Assembly: GCF_029813785.1 (NCBI RefSeq)
Contig: NZ_JARVKY010000037.1
Coordinates: forward strand, 1 to 58,884
Direction of reading: 5' to 3'
DNA from: Streptomyces sp. DH41
GTDB taxonomy: Bacteria > Actinomycetota > Actinomycetes > Streptomycetales > Streptomycetaceae
Length of the DNA: 58,884 nt
In this document: positions 42,950 to 52,395 of the stretch, piece after piece
Layout: each line of letters begins with the position of its first letter
How positions within the stretch are numbered: the stretch's first letter is position 1
Position numbers and translations under genes: made by a program
Notes under the pieces: model-generated
What the model was told of the DNA's origin: nothing
What the model saw: the letters and a program-made list of their open reading frames with translations, nothing else
Database searches by the model: none

Positions 42950-44737
42950 GTGCACCCCCACATCGAGGACTACGCGCTCATCGGCGACCAGCAGACCGCC
43001 GCACTGGTCTCCACGGACGGCTCCGTGGACTGGCTCTGCCTGCCCCGCTTCGACTCCGCCGCCTGCTTCGCCAAACTCCTCGGCGACGAGGACAACGGCC
43101 ACTGGCGCATCGCGCCCAAGGGCGCCGAGCGCTGCACCCGGCGTGCCTACCGGCCGGACACCCTCGTCCTGGACACCGAGTGGGAGACCGAGGACGGCGC
43201 GGTACGGGTCACCGACTTCATGCCCCAGCGCGACCGCGCCCCGGACCTCGTACGCGTCGTGGAGGGCCTGAGCGGTGAGGTCACGGTGCACAGTGTGCTC
43301 CGGCTGCGCTTCGACTACGGCTCGATCGTGCCGTGGATGCGCCGGGCCGACGGACACCGGGTGGCCGTCGCCGGGCCGGACGCGGCGTGGCTGCGCAGCG
43401 AGCCCGAGGTGCGCAGCTGGGGCCGGGACTTCGGAACGCACGCGGAGTTCACGGTCGCCGCGGGCGAGAAGGTCGCGTTCGTCCTGACCTGGCACCCCTC
43501 GCACGAGTCCCGCCCGCCGGTGATCGACCCGTACGTGTCGCTGGAGCACAGCCTCGAGGACTGGCGGGCCTGGGCCGCCCACTGCGGCTACGACGGCCCG
43601 CACCGGGACGCCGTGGTCCGCTCCCTGATCACGCTCAAGGCGCTCACCTACAAGCCGACCGGCGGCATCGTGGCCGCCCCCACCACCTCGCTGCCCGAGG
43701 AGCCGGGCGGCGTGCGCAACTGGGACTACCGCTTCTGCTGGCTGCGCGACTCCACCCTCACCCTGGGCGCCCTGCTGTCGGCCGGATATCTGGAGGAGGC
43801 CGAGGCCTGGCGCGACTGGCTGCTGCGGGCGGTCGCGGGCAACCCGGCGGACCTGCAGATCATGTACGGCCTGGCGGGCGAGCGGCGGCTGCCCGAGTTC
43901 GAACTGCCGTGGCTGTCCGGCTTCGCCGGGTCGACGCCCGTGCGGATCGGCAACGACGCGGTGAACCAGCTCCAGCTGGACGTGTACGGCGAGGTCATGG
44001 ACTCACTGTCGCTGGCGCGGCTGGCGGGCATGCATCCCCAGCCGCAGATGTGGCAGCTGCAGTGCGCCCTGATGGACTTCCTGGCCACGGCGTGGCGGCA
44101 GCCCGACGAGGGGCTCTGGGAGGTGCGCGGCGGACGCCGGCAGTTCGTGCACTCGAAGGTGATGACATGGGTGGCCCTGGACCGGGCGGTGCGCACCCTG
44201 GAGGACCACCCCGAACTGGGCGGGGGCGACCCGGACGGCTGGCGCGCGCTGCGCGAGGAGGTCCACCGCGAGGTGTGCGAGAAGGGCTACGACCCGGAGC
44301 GCAACACCTTCACCCAGTCCTACGGCTCGTCGGAGCTGGACGCTTCCCTGCTGCTCATCCCCCGCCTGGGCTTCCTGCCGCCGGACGACCCGCGGGTCGT
44401 CGGCACGGTCGACGCCATCGGCGAGGAGCTGACCCGGAGCGGACTCGTGCGCCGCTACAGCACCGAGGGTGACCCGGTCGACGGGCTGCCGGGCGGCGAG
44501 GGGACCTTCCTGGTGTGCTCCTTCTGGTACGCCGACGCGCTGCACGCGACCGGCCGGACGAAGGAGGCCCGGGAGCTGTTCGAACGGCTGGTGGGACTCG
44601 CCAACGACGTGGGGCTGCTGGCCGAGGAGTACGACCCGGTCTCCGGCCACCAGCTCGGCAACTTCCCGCAGGCGTTCAGCCACATCGGCCTGGTGAACAC
44701 GGCCCTCGCCCTGTTCGGGGACGAGGGGGCAGGATAG
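42950..44737 (+). CDS. GH15 family glucoamylase/trehalase
   Basis: A 595-aa cytoplasmic glycoside hydrolase. An N-terminal beta domain (IEDYALIGDQQTAALVSTDGSVDWLCLPRFDS) is followed by an alpha/alpha barrel. GGVRNWDYRFCWLRDSTLTL and LLAEEYDP...GHQLGNFPQAFSHIGLV are the regions holding substrate-binding and catalytic Glu residues. This pattern fits the GH15 enzymes of mycobacteria and Streptomyces, some of which hydrolyse trehalose. GTG at 42950, after GGAAGACGGAG. The next SDR starts 4 bp after its stop, so both are in one operon. Confidence 0.93.
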   Translation: MHPHIEDYALIGDQQTAALVSTDGSVDWLCLPRFDSAACFAKLLGDEDNGHWRIAPKGAERCTRRAYRPDTLVLDTEWETEDGAVRVTDFMPQRDRAPDLVRVVEGLSGEVTVHSVLRLRFDYGSIVPWMRRADGHRVAVAGPDAAWLRSEPEVRSWGRDFGTHAEFTVAAGEKVAFVLTWHPSHESRPPVIDPYVSLEHSLEDWRAWAAHCGYDGPHRDAVVRSLITLKALTYKPTGGIVAAPTTSLPEEPGGVRNWDYRFCWLRDSTLTLGALLSAGYLEEAEAWRDWLLRAVAGNPADLQIMYGLAGERRLPEFELPWLSGFAGSTPVRIGNDAVNQLQLDVYGEVMDSLSLARLAGMHPQPQMWQLQCALMDFLATAWRQPDEGLWEVRGGRRQFVHSKVMTWVALDRAVRTLEDHPELGGGDPDGWRALREEVHREVCEKGYDPERNTFTQSYGSSELDASLLLIPRLGFLPPDDPRVVGTVDAIGEELTRSGLVRRYSTEGDPVDGLPGGEGTFLVCSFWYADALHATGRTKEARELFERLVGLANDVGLLAEEYDPVSGHQLGNFPQAFSHIGLVNTALALFGDEGAG

Positions 44738-44741
44738 GACC

Positions 44742-45497
44742 ATGGATCTTGGACTGAAGGACCGGGTGTACGTCGTCACGGGAGCCACCCGCGGCCTGGG
44801 CAACGCGGCGGCGCGCGAGCTGGTCGCCGACGGCGCGAAGGTGGTCGTCACGGGGCGGGACGAGAAGAGCGTCGCCGACGCGGCGGCCGCGCTGGGCCCG
44901 GACGTGGTGGGGGTGGCCGCCGACAACGCCGGCCCCCGGACCGCCGACCGGCTGGTCGCGACCGCCCGTGAGCACTTCGGCCGCTTCGACGGCGTACTGA
45001 TCAGTGTGGGCGGGCCGCCGCCCGGGTTCGTCGCCGACAACACCGACGAGCAGTGGCAGGTGGCGTTCGAGTCGGTGTTCCTCGGCGCGGTGCGGCTGGC
45101 CCGCACGGCCGCGGCGGAGCTGGAGCCGGGCGGTGTCATCGGCTTCGTGCTGTCGGGCTCGGTGCACGAGCCGATTCCGGGCCTGACCATCTCCAACGGC
45201 CTGCGGCCGGGACTGGCCGGCTTCGCCAAGTCCCTCGCCGACGAACTGGGCCCGCGCGGCATCCGTGTCGTCGGCCTGCTGCCGGGCCGCGTCGACACCG
45301 ACCGGGTGCGCGAGCTGGACGGCCTGTCCGCCGACCCGGAGGCGACCAGGGCGGCCGCCGAGTCCCGTATCCCGCTGCGCCGCTACGGCGCCCCGGAGGA
45401 GTTCGGCCGCGCGGCGGCGTTCCTGCTCTCCCCGGCGGCGTCGTACGTGACGGGCGTGATGCTGCCGGTGGACGGCGGGGTACGGCACGGGTTCTGA
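44742..45497 (+). CDS. Atypical short-chain dehydrogenase lacking the catalytic Tyr and Lys
   Basis: A 251-aa Rossmann protein. The cofactor motif TGATRGLGNAAA is intact, and the C-terminus SYVTGVMLPVDGGVRHGF is classic for FabG-like SDRs. The active-site YxxxK is replaced by SNGLR in TISNGLRPGLAG, so both Tyr and Lys are missing, while the catalytic-Ser region (VLSGSVHE) remains. ISVGGPPPG stands in for NAG. This substitution occurs in a subgroup whose chemistry is unknown. It is co-transcribed with the GH15 gene. Confidence 0.88.
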   Translation: MDLGLKDRVYVVTGATRGLGNAAARELVADGAKVVVTGRDEKSVADAAAALGPDVVGVAADNAGPRTADRLVATAREHFGRFDGVLISVGGPPPGFVADNTDEQWQVAFESVFLGAVRLARTAAAELEPGGVIGFVLSGSVHEPIPGLTISNGLRPGLAGFAKSLADELGPRGIRVVGLLPGRVDTDRVRELDGLSADPEATRAAAESRIPLRRYGAPEEFGRAAAFLLSPAASYVTGVMLPVDGGVRHGF

Positions 45498-45572
45498 GCC
45501 TGTCGCCTGTCGCCAAGCCAGGGGGCCTGGGTCCAAGGCCCAGGGCCCATGGGTCCGGGGCCCGCACAGGGC

Positions 45573-46160
45573 TCAGCCGACCCGCTCGGCCCCGTGTCTG
45601 ACGCCCCGGAGGTGGACCTCCGCGGGGAGGGTCGTGAGGTTCGCCGAGACGCGGGCGTGGGTCAGGGCGTGGGCGGTGAGGTCGTCCAGCGCGGCGCCGG
45701 GGTCCACGTGAGGTGCCAGGAGCAGCCGGATTCGGCTCGCCGGAGCGCTGCGACGGCCGGTGAGCCGGACCTTGGCCCGCTCGACCCCGTCCGTCCGTTC
45801 CGCCTCCTGGGCGAGGACGGCCTCCAGGGCCCGGCCGCGCAGCACCGCGCCGTCGCCGTCGCCGGTGTCGACGAGCACCTCGGCGAGCCGGCGGCGGCGC
45901 ACCACCGCGACCAGCCACCACAGGGCCAGCAGCAGCAGGACGGCGAGTACGGCGATGACGGCCGGCCACCACCAGCCGGCGTCCCGCCACCGGGTCCGCT
46001 CGGTGGCGCTGAGCAGCACGTCGTGCGGCCCGTCGTGGAGCCACCAGGACGGCGCGGAGGCGCCCAGGCCGATGGCCAGTACCGAGCCGCCGAGGGCGAC
46101 CAGGACCAGGCCCACGAGCCCGAGCAGCACACGGTCGACGGTTCTGAGCACCGCTCTCAC
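45573..46160 (-). CDS. Alkaline-shock membrane anchor protein (AmaP type)
   Basis: A 195-aa protein with two helices (LLGLVGLVLVALGGSVLAIGLGA; WPAVIAVLAVLLLLALWWLVAVV) separated by an external loop, then a cytoplasmic domain rich in Val/Arg with Asp23-like style. AmaP anchors Asp23 proteins to the membrane in Gram-positive cells. GTG at 46160 overlaps the upstream stop (GTGA, 46157-46160). It is the last gene of the five-gene leftward Asp23 cluster. Confidence 0.87.
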   Translation of the reverse strand: MRAVLRTVDRVLLGLVGLVLVALGGSVLAIGLGASAPSWWLHDGPHDVLLSATERTRWRDAGWWWPAVIAVLAVLLLLALWWLVAVVRRRRLAEVLVDTGDGDGAVLRGRALEAVLAQEAERTDGVERAKVRLTGRRSAPASRIRLLLAPHVDPGAALDDLTAHALTHARVSANLTTLPAEVHLRGVRHGAERVG

Positions 46161-46867
46161 CTCTTCCGTCCGGGCCGCGCCACCCGTACGGACACGGCGG
46201 GCGGCCGGGCCAGCCCCAGCCCGCGCACCGCGTCCTGGAGCACGCCGTCCAGATCCGTCCGTACGTCGTCCAGTTCCCGGAAGTGTGACAGCGCGCGCAC
46301 GCGGGCCCTGCGCCGGCGCACGCGTACCCGTGCCGACTGCACCCCGGCGACCTCCATGGCCCGGTCGCGCAGCACCGTCGCGGCGGCGTCCCGGTGGAGC
46401 CCCGCGCGTACGTCCGGGTGGGTACGGCGCATCGGCAGCACCTTCCGCAGGCCCGGAGTGAGGGCCAGGGCGAGCAGCCAGAGCCCCAGGGCCGTGGCGA
46501 CTCCCGCGCCGACCAGCACCCACGTGTTGTCGAGGGGCCGGTCGGCGAGTTGCCGGGCCAGTTCGCGGCGCCATCCGAGGGCGGACCGGCCGGCGCGCAC
46601 CGCGGTGACGTCGTAGAGGAAGGCACCGGCGACGAGGAGGAGCAGGAGCGCGACGACGCCGGCGGGGACGCGGCGCACGGACCAGAAGCGGCCCGCTGGT
46701 CCGCCCGAGTCCCCGCCGGACGCGGGCGGGGGCTCGGTGCCGGGCGGCTCCTTCGTCATGAGGGGTCCCGTGGCGGGCTCCATGACGGGCAGGCGCCGCG
46801 TGCTGCCCTCGGGGCCCACGCCGCCCCCGGAGTCCGCCGGGCCCTGGGATTCCCGGGGCTCGCTCAT
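46157..46867 (-). CDS. DUF6286-type membrane protein of the Asp23 cluster
   Basis: A 236-aa protein. An N-terminal Pro/Gly/Glu-rich cytoplasmic stretch is followed by helices about 75-95 (VPAGVVALLLLLVAGAFLYDVTAV) and 125-145 (WVLVGAGVATALGLWLLALAL), then a cytoplasmic C-terminal domain with alternating Val/Arg. Such proteins recur with Asp23/Gls24 genes in Streptomyces. ATG at 46867 has GGGGAGGA and overlaps the upstream stop (ATGA). The role is unproven, probably envelope stress. Confidence 0.83.
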   Translation of the reverse strand: MSEPRESQGPADSGGGVGPEGSTRRLPVMEPATGPLMTKEPPGTEPPPASGGDSGGPAGRFWSVRRVPAGVVALLLLLVAGAFLYDVTAVRAGRSALGWRRELARQLADRPLDNTWVLVGAGVATALGLWLLALALTPGLRKVLPMRRTHPDVRAGLHRDAAATVLRDRAMEVAGVQSARVRVRRRRARVRALSHFRELDDVRTDLDGVLQDAVRGLGLARPPAVSVRVARPGRKR

Positions 46868-47247
46868 CGCGTCCTCCCCTGTGTCGCTCCGTGCTCCGCC
46901 GTCAGGTGCAGCCGTTCCACGTGGACGGCCACCTCCGGCACCGCCATGCCCACCAACGCACGTACCCGCTGGACGACTTGATGGCGCACCAGTCCGCAGC
47001 GGGCGCCGATGTCGCACGGGTAGTCGAGTTCGAGATGGATCCGGACGCGGGCGGTGTCGTGGTGGACGACGACGGTGGCGTAGGGGCGTGCCGCCTCCGG
47101 GTGGAGCGGGCCGACCGCCTCGCGCGCCGCGCGGGCGGCGACCTTGGCGACGACCCGGTCGGCGATCCGCGTGGCACCGCGCTCGCCCGGCGGCACGACG
47201 GCCCGGGGTCCGGGGAGCTCACCGGCCCCGCCGCTCACGCCTGTCAC
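46864..47247 (-). CDS. Asp23/Gls24-family envelope stress protein (short)
   Basis: A 127-aa Asp23-like protein: ATRIADRVVAKVAARAAREAV (helix), then TVVVHHDTARVRIHLELDYPCDIGARCGLVRHQVVQRVRALVGMAVPEVAVHVERLHL, the alternating V/R strand-helix-strand pattern of the family. GTG at 47247 overlaps the DUF2273 stop as GTGA, and its own stop overlaps the next ATG. All three overlaps show tight coupling in this cluster. Confidence 0.87.
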   Translation of the reverse strand: MTGVSGGAGELPGPRAVVPPGERGATRIADRVVAKVAARAAREAVGPLHPEAARPYATVVVHHDTARVRIHLELDYPCDIGARCGLVRHQVVQRVRALVGMAVPEVAVHVERLHLTAEHGATQGRTR

Positions 47248-47429
47248 CGCCGCCTGTCGTCGCGGGAACGGAAGAAGTCACCGAGGTCCATGTCCCCCTC
47301 CAGGAGGCGGCCGACCACGAACCCGACGGCCCCCAGGGCCGCCACCAGCAGGAAGGCGCCGAATCCGCCGAAATACCCGGCGAAGCCCAGCGCCATGCCG
47401 GCGATCATGCCGACCACGGCCATGCTCAT
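47244..47429 (-). CDS. DUF2273-type small membrane protein
   Basis: A 61-aa protein with two helices (MAVVGMIAGMALGFAGYFGGFGAF; LLVAALGAVGFVVGRLLEG) and a charged end with FFRSRDDRRR. DUF2273 proteins sit next to Asp23 genes throughout Gram-positive bacteria. ATG at 47429 with GGGGAG upstream. It is followed by the overlapping short Asp23 gene. Confidence 0.85.
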   Translation of the reverse strand: MSMAVVGMIAGMALGFAGYFGGFGAFLLVAALGAVGFVVGRLLEGDMDLGDFFRSRDDRRR

Positions 47430-47457
47430 CGTGCGCTCCCCTCGGTCCGCGTCCACG

Positions 47458-47940
47458 TCACTTGATCCGGGGCTCCGGCTCCTCGTCCTCCTCGTCGGGC
47501 AGCTTCACGTCGCTCACCGCGATGTTGACCTCGACCACCTCCAGGCCGGTCATCCGCTCCACCGCCGCGACCACGTTCTCCCGGACGTCCCGGGCGACGT
47601 CCGCGATCGCCACGCCGTAGTCGACGACGATCTCCAGGTCGAGCGCGGTCTGCTTCTCGCCGACCTCGGCCTTCACGCCCCGCGTGACCCCTGACTTGGT
47701 CCCGCCGGGCACCCGGTCGCGCACGGCGCCGAAGGTGCGTGACATGCCGCTGCCCATGGCGTGCACACCGACGACGTCGCGTGCGGCCATCCCGGTGATC
47801 TTCTCCACGACGCCGTCGGCGATGGTGGTCCGCCCCCGGGCCCCGGGATCTCCGCCACCGCGCCGAATCGTCTGGGCCTTGGCCGTCCCGGGAGTCTCGA
47901 TCGTTTCCTGCCCTGTCCGGTGGCTCTCCATGTCGCTCAT
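47458..47940 (-). CDS. Asp23/Gls24-family envelope stress response protein
   Basis: A 160-aa cytoplasmic protein and the best Asp23 match of the cluster. GRTTIADGVVEKITGMAARDVVGVHAMG is the family start, and ALDLEIVVDYGVAIADVARDVRENVVAAVERMTGLEVVEVNIAVSDV the core; the tail is acidic (PDEEDEEPEP). It is the first gene of the leftward cluster of five, divergent from the double Asp23-like gene across 87 bp. ATG at 47940. Confidence 0.92.
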   Translation of the reverse strand: MSDMESHRTGQETIETPGTAKAQTIRRGGGDPGARGRTTIADGVVEKITGMAARDVVGVHAMGSGMSRTFGAVRDRVPGGTKSGVTRGVKAEVGEKQTALDLEIVVDYGVAIADVARDVRENVVAAVERMTGLEVVEVNIAVSDVKLPDEEDEEPEPRIK

Positions 47941-48027
47941 CGCCGTACGTCCCTTTCGGTCGTAGTCCTGTGCCCACGGTAAGTGGGGTTGCGGCGGGAC
48001 GCGCCGCGGATGCGGCAGGGTGGAGGA

Positions 48028-48789
48028 ATGACGACGTCGGACGGGTGGACGCGAACGGTGCGGGAGCGGTTGGCGCTCGGCAGGCTGCTGCCGCTGGGGG
48101 GTCCGCGGGACGGCGCGTGGATCGCCGAGCGCGCGGCACGGGATGTCCTGCTGGCCGCGGCCCGGGGCGTGGCGGGCGTACGGGCCGGCGGTCTGCGTAT
48201 CGCGCCCGCCGGTGCGCAGGACGCGGGCGAGCCGGTCGTACCGTCACCACCGAGCGCCCTGCCGCCCGGCCCTCTGCGGGTGACGGCCGACTTCGCGGCG
48301 ACCGTCGACGTGGCCGCGGCGACGGCCGAGCCACTGCCGGCGACGGCCTCCCGGCTGCGCGCCGCGCTGGCGGCCGCGGCGACACGGGGGCTCGGCCTGA
48401 CGGTGACCGACGTGGACCTGCGGGCGACGGCCCTGCTGGACGCGCCCACGGAAGCGGAACAGGAACCGGCTCCCCGACACGAGCCGCGACAGCCTCCGGC
48501 CGCGGGTCAGGCGGAGCGGGACGCGGAGGGAGACGGGGACGAGGGCCGGGCGGCCGGCGCCGCGCTGTCGGTCCCGGGCGTGGCCCGGCTCACGACGACG
48601 CTGGGCCGTCCGGTCCACGTCACGGAGCTGTCGCGGGGGCCGGCCCTGCCACGCCGCCATGTCCGGGTGGAGCTGGCCGTCGACGCGGACCACCGGGCCG
48701 TGGAGGTGGCCCGGCGGGTCCGTGCGGCGGTGGCGGAGGCCCTGCCGGACCGCCCGTCGGTGGCGGTGCTGGTGACGGAGGTCGGCTGA
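48028..48789 (+). CDS. Asp23-cluster protein with two Asp23-like repeats
   Basis: A 253-aa soluble protein. I recall relatives being called nucleopolyhedrovirus P10 family, a misleading name. The first half (ARDVLLAAARGVAGVRAGGLRI...LRVTADFAATVDVAAATAEPL...) and the second half (SVPGVARLTTTLG...HVRVELAVDADHRAVEVARRVRAAVAEALP..SVAVLVTEVG) each follow the Asp23 order VPGV, then V-rich strand, helix VA..VR..V, strand V.V.V. An acidic/Pro linker lies between. ATG at 48028 is one base after GGAGG, so the true start is uncertain. It is divergent from the Asp23 operon. Confidence 0.78.
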   Translation: MTTSDGWTRTVRERLALGRLLPLGGPRDGAWIAERAARDVLLAAARGVAGVRAGGLRIAPAGAQDAGEPVVPSPPSALPPGPLRVTADFAATVDVAAATAEPLPATASRLRAALAAAATRGLGLTVTDVDLRATALLDAPTEAEQEPAPRHEPRQPPAAGQAERDAEGDGDEGRAAGAALSVPGVARLTTTLGRPVHVTELSRGPALPRRHVRVELAVDADHRAVEVARRVRAAVAEALPDRPSVAVLVTEVG

Positions 48790-48790
48790 G

Positions 48791-48840
48791 GGGGCCCGCC
48801 CGCCCCCGGAGGTCTCTCGAACCTCGGGGGGCCGGGCCCC
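48791..48840. terminator. Convergent terminator hairpin
   Basis: GGGGCCCG.CCCGCCCCCGGAGGT pairs imperfectly with ACCTCGGGGGGCCGGGCCCC around a 7-nt loop. It stands between the P10-like gene and the convergent enoyl-CoA hydratase gene. Confidence 0.65.
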
Positions 48841-48945
48841 GGAGGTTCCTCGGACCATGCCCGCCACGCCCACCGGACCCGCGCGACGGTGCCGGACGCC
48901 GGACGCTCCCGGGCTGTCAGGACGCCGCCACGGCCCGCGCCCGGG

Positions 48946-49749
48946 TTACTCCCCGAGCCCGGCCAGGTCGCGCAGCCGGCGTCCCTGCGCGGCCCGCTCG
49001 GCGGCGCGCTGGGCCTCGTAGTCCCGGCTCTGGGCGCCCTGGAGCAGCGCCTTGGTTTCGATGACCGCGTCGCGCGGCGCGGCCAGGACCGCCGACGCCA
49101 GGTCGCGCACGGCGCCGTCGAGCTGGTCCGCGGGCACGGCGAGGTTGGCGAGCCCGGTGTTCACCGCCTCCTCGGCCATGACGAAGCGGCCCGTCGCACA
49201 GATCTCCAGCGCGCGGGCGTAGCCGACGAGGGACACCAGGGGGTGCGTGCCCGTCAGGTCCGGCACGAGGCCGAGGCTGGTCTCGCGCATGGCGAACTGC
49301 ACGTCGTCGGCGACGACCCGCAGGTCACAGGCGAGTGCCAGCTGGAAGCCGGCCCCGATGGCATGCCCCTGGACGGCGGCGACCGACAGGATGTCGCTGC
49401 GCCGCCACCAGGTGAACGCCTCCTGGTACTCGGTGATGGTCGCGTCCAGCTCGGCGTCGCCGCCCCGCGCGAGGTCGATGAACGACGGTTCGCCGTCGAA
49501 GCCCTCGGGCGTGAACGCCTGCCGGTCGAGCCCGGCCGAGAAGGACTTGCCCTCGGCCCGCAGCACCACGACCCGGACGGAGCCCGGCAGCAGCCGACCG
49601 GTCTCGGCGAGCGCCCGCCACAGAGCGGGGCTCTGCGCGTTGCGCTTGGCCGGGTTGGTCAGCGTCACCGTGGCGATCGCGTCGTCGACGGTGAGCCGCA
49701 CGCCGTCCCTGTCGAGTGCGGGAGCGGGGTCGTGGGCGGGCGAAGCCAT
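48946..49749 (-). CDS. Enoyl-CoA hydratase/isomerase family protein
   Basis: A 267-aa crotonase-fold enzyme, likely hydrating enoyl-CoA in beta-oxidation or a related step. VTLTNPAKRNAQSPALWRAL is the N-terminal motif, SAGLDRQAF the oxyanion loop region, and GHAIGAGFQLALACDLRVVADD the CoA loop. RETSLGLVPDLTGT and YARALEICATGR hold the two Glu residues expected of active hydratases. The substrate is unknown. ATG at 49749 has GGAGGCG upstream. It is downstream of gbn but 158 bp away. Confidence 0.93.
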   Translation of the reverse strand: MASPAHDPAPALDRDGVRLTVDDAIATVTLTNPAKRNAQSPALWRALAETGRLLPGSVRVVVLRAEGKSFSAGLDRQAFTPEGFDGEPSFIDLARGGDAELDATITEYQEAFTWWRRSDILSVAAVQGHAIGAGFQLALACDLRVVADDVQFAMRETSLGLVPDLTGTHPLVSLVGYARALEICATGRFVMAEEAVNTGLANLAVPADQLDGAVRDLASAVLAAPRDAVIETKALLQGAQSRDYEAQRAAERAAQGRRLRDLAGLGE

Positions 49750-49907
49750 GGGGCGCCTCCGAAAGATGCGGTCGTCGTCCTCGCCGTGCGCCGGTTTCCA
49801 CGCCGTACGACGGAGGAGCTAAGTGACTGCACAGTAACCACCCGGCCGGTCTGACGACCGGCCGGGTGACCACCTTCACTTTCGGAGTCTCGGGGTCACC
49901 CGGGATA

Positions 49908-50129
49908 TCAGGCCGATGCGGCCTTTTTGCCCCGGGTAGCCCCGCCACGCCCTCGCAGCGTGACACCCGACTCACTGAGCATGCGGTGCACAAAGCCATA
50001 CGAGCGGCCGGTTTCCTCGGCCAACGCCCGGATGCTCGCACCGGCGTCGTACTTCTTCTTCAGGTCTGCCGCGAGCTTGTCGCGCGCGGCGCCGGTAACC
50101 CGGCTGCCCTTCTTCAGAGTCTCGGCCAC
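49908..50129 (-). CDS. gbn: GATC-binding nucleoid-associated protein Gbn
   Basis: A 73-aa basic DNA-binding protein. A Lys-rich start (VAETLKKGSRVTG) is followed by an Lsr2-tail-like helix-turn-helix (ARDKLAADLKKKYDAGASIRALAEETGRSYGFVHRMLSESGVTLRGRGG) and a Lys/Ala tail. It matches, from memory, S. coelicolor SCO1839/Gbn, a small abundant protein that binds GATC sites and affects sporulation and antibiotic production. GTG at 50129 with AGGAGG seven bases upstream is preferred over the longer ATG at 50174. Several GATC sites lie upstream. Confidence 0.9.
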   Translation of the reverse strand: MAETLKKGSRVTGAARDKLAADLKKKYDAGASIRALAEETGRSYGFVHRMLSESGVTLRGRGGATRGKKAASA

Positions 50130-50252
50130 CCGTGCCTCCTCATGGGAAGTGCGCTCTGGTCTCCTCATGATCACCCCTCCAGGGCTTCATGGCCACCCAT
50201 TCGGCAAGGTCGATGAGACAAGGTTGTGACGACAGGAGCGGGTCCGCACATA

Positions 50253-50269
50253 CGGAATCTGGGATTCCG
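50253..50269. promoter_or_regulatory. Palindrome in the gbn upstream region
   Basis: CGGAATC-TGG-GATTCCG is a perfect 7+3+7 inverted repeat, 124 bp before the gbn start codon, a plausible operator for an unidentified regulator. A GATC follows at 50273. Confidence 0.45.
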
Positions 50270-50329
50270 CGAGATCGAGGCCGTACGGCCGAACGGGTTT
50301 TTCCGCGAAGTTCCAGGTCAGAAAGGCGT

Positions 50330-50365
50330 CACGGCCGGGCCCCCGGCAGTGGGGACCCGGCCGTG
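50330..50365 (-). terminator. Terminator of the ABC-F gene
   Basis: CACGGCCGGG and CCCGGCCGTG form a perfect 10-bp stem, with inner CCCC/GGGG pairing, 99 bp past the ABC-F stop. On the minus strand it is followed by ACGCCTTTCT. It separates the ABC-F transcript from the gbn promoter. Confidence 0.75.
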
Positions 50366-50397
50366 AATTCGATGTAGGACACACTTCGTGATGAGGA

Positions 50398-50463
50398 GAT
50401 CTCACACAGATGGTGGATCACGGATCGGCCGAATGATCCATACCCAGTGGATCATCCGTTCGA

Positions 50464-50465
<2 letters not shown>
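50398..50465. promoter_or_regulatory. Cluster of six GATC sites
   Basis: GATC occurs at 50398, 50416, 50423, 50435, 50450 and 50462, spaced 7-18 bp apart, in a genome where it should occur about once in several hundred bases. Three copies are within TGGATCA/TGATCCA, arranged as alternating inverted repeats (50414, 50434, 50449). The site lies between the ABC-F stop and the gbn promoter, and Gbn binds GATC, so autoregulation or local nucleoid folding is possible. Confidence 0.5.
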
Positions 50466-52062
<1,597 letters not shown>

Positions 52063-52120
52063 GGTCAGACTCCTGGGCGGGTGGTTGGCGGGATGGGCGG
52101 CTGGAGGACGTTCCCGCCGT

Positions 52121-52144
52121 CTAATGCGCGAGGAGAATGGCCAT
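52121..52144 (-). CDS. Seven-residue leader peptide (MAILLAH) upstream of the ABC-F gene
   Basis: ATG GCC ATT CTC CTC GCG CAT TAG, a complete 7-codon frame ending 58 bp before the ABC-F GTG. The -10 box TAGACT (52151-52156) lies exactly 6 bp before the ATG, and TGAAAA is 18 bp further up, so transcription would start at the A of the ATG, giving a leaderless frame. A hairpin (GGCGGGA...TCCCGCC) begins a few bases after its stop. This layout is that of ribosome-mediated attenuation. Confidence 0.6.
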   Translation of the reverse strand: MAILLAH

Positions 52145-52150
52145 GGGGCC

Positions 52151-52180
52151 AGTCTAACGGGGCCGTGCAAACGCTTTTCA
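52151..52180 (-). promoter_or_regulatory. Promoter of the ABC-F leader transcript
   Basis: On the minus strand TGAAAA (52175-52180) is followed after 18 bp by TAGACT (52151-52156), and 6 bp later by the ATG of the leader peptide. The spacing suits the main vegetative sigma factor, although the -35 is weak. Confidence 0.5.
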
Positions 52181-52204
52181 CGGGTTCCGGTGTCGAGCGT
52201 CTCC

Positions 52205-52248
52205 TGTTCGGGGGTCCCGTGTTCGGGGGTCCCGTGTTCGGGGGTGTG
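52205..52248. repeat. Three 15-bp repeats before the VOC gene
   Basis: TGTTCGGGGGTCCCG occurs at 52205-52219 and 52220-52234, followed by a partial copy TGTTCGGGGGTGTGG. They lie in the gap between the divergent ABC-F and VOC transcripts, close to the ABC-F promoter. Confidence 0.85.
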
Positions 52249-52395
52249 GGTCCGGGGCGTTGTCAGTGGGCGGTGCGAGACTGGGCGACAGGGCTGGATT
52301 CCGTGATTTTCCGGGCTTGTGGGATCTTCACGGCATCCGCCTCCGGGACCGGCTCGGACCGGTTCACAGGACCGGTGCACAAGGGAGTGATCGGC

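Noticed and set aside
42786..43271. 161-aa forward frame with a repeated Arg-Pro-Val N-terminus
   Set aside because: It is the 15-bp repeat read in another phase, and it overlaps the glucoamylase gene out of frame.
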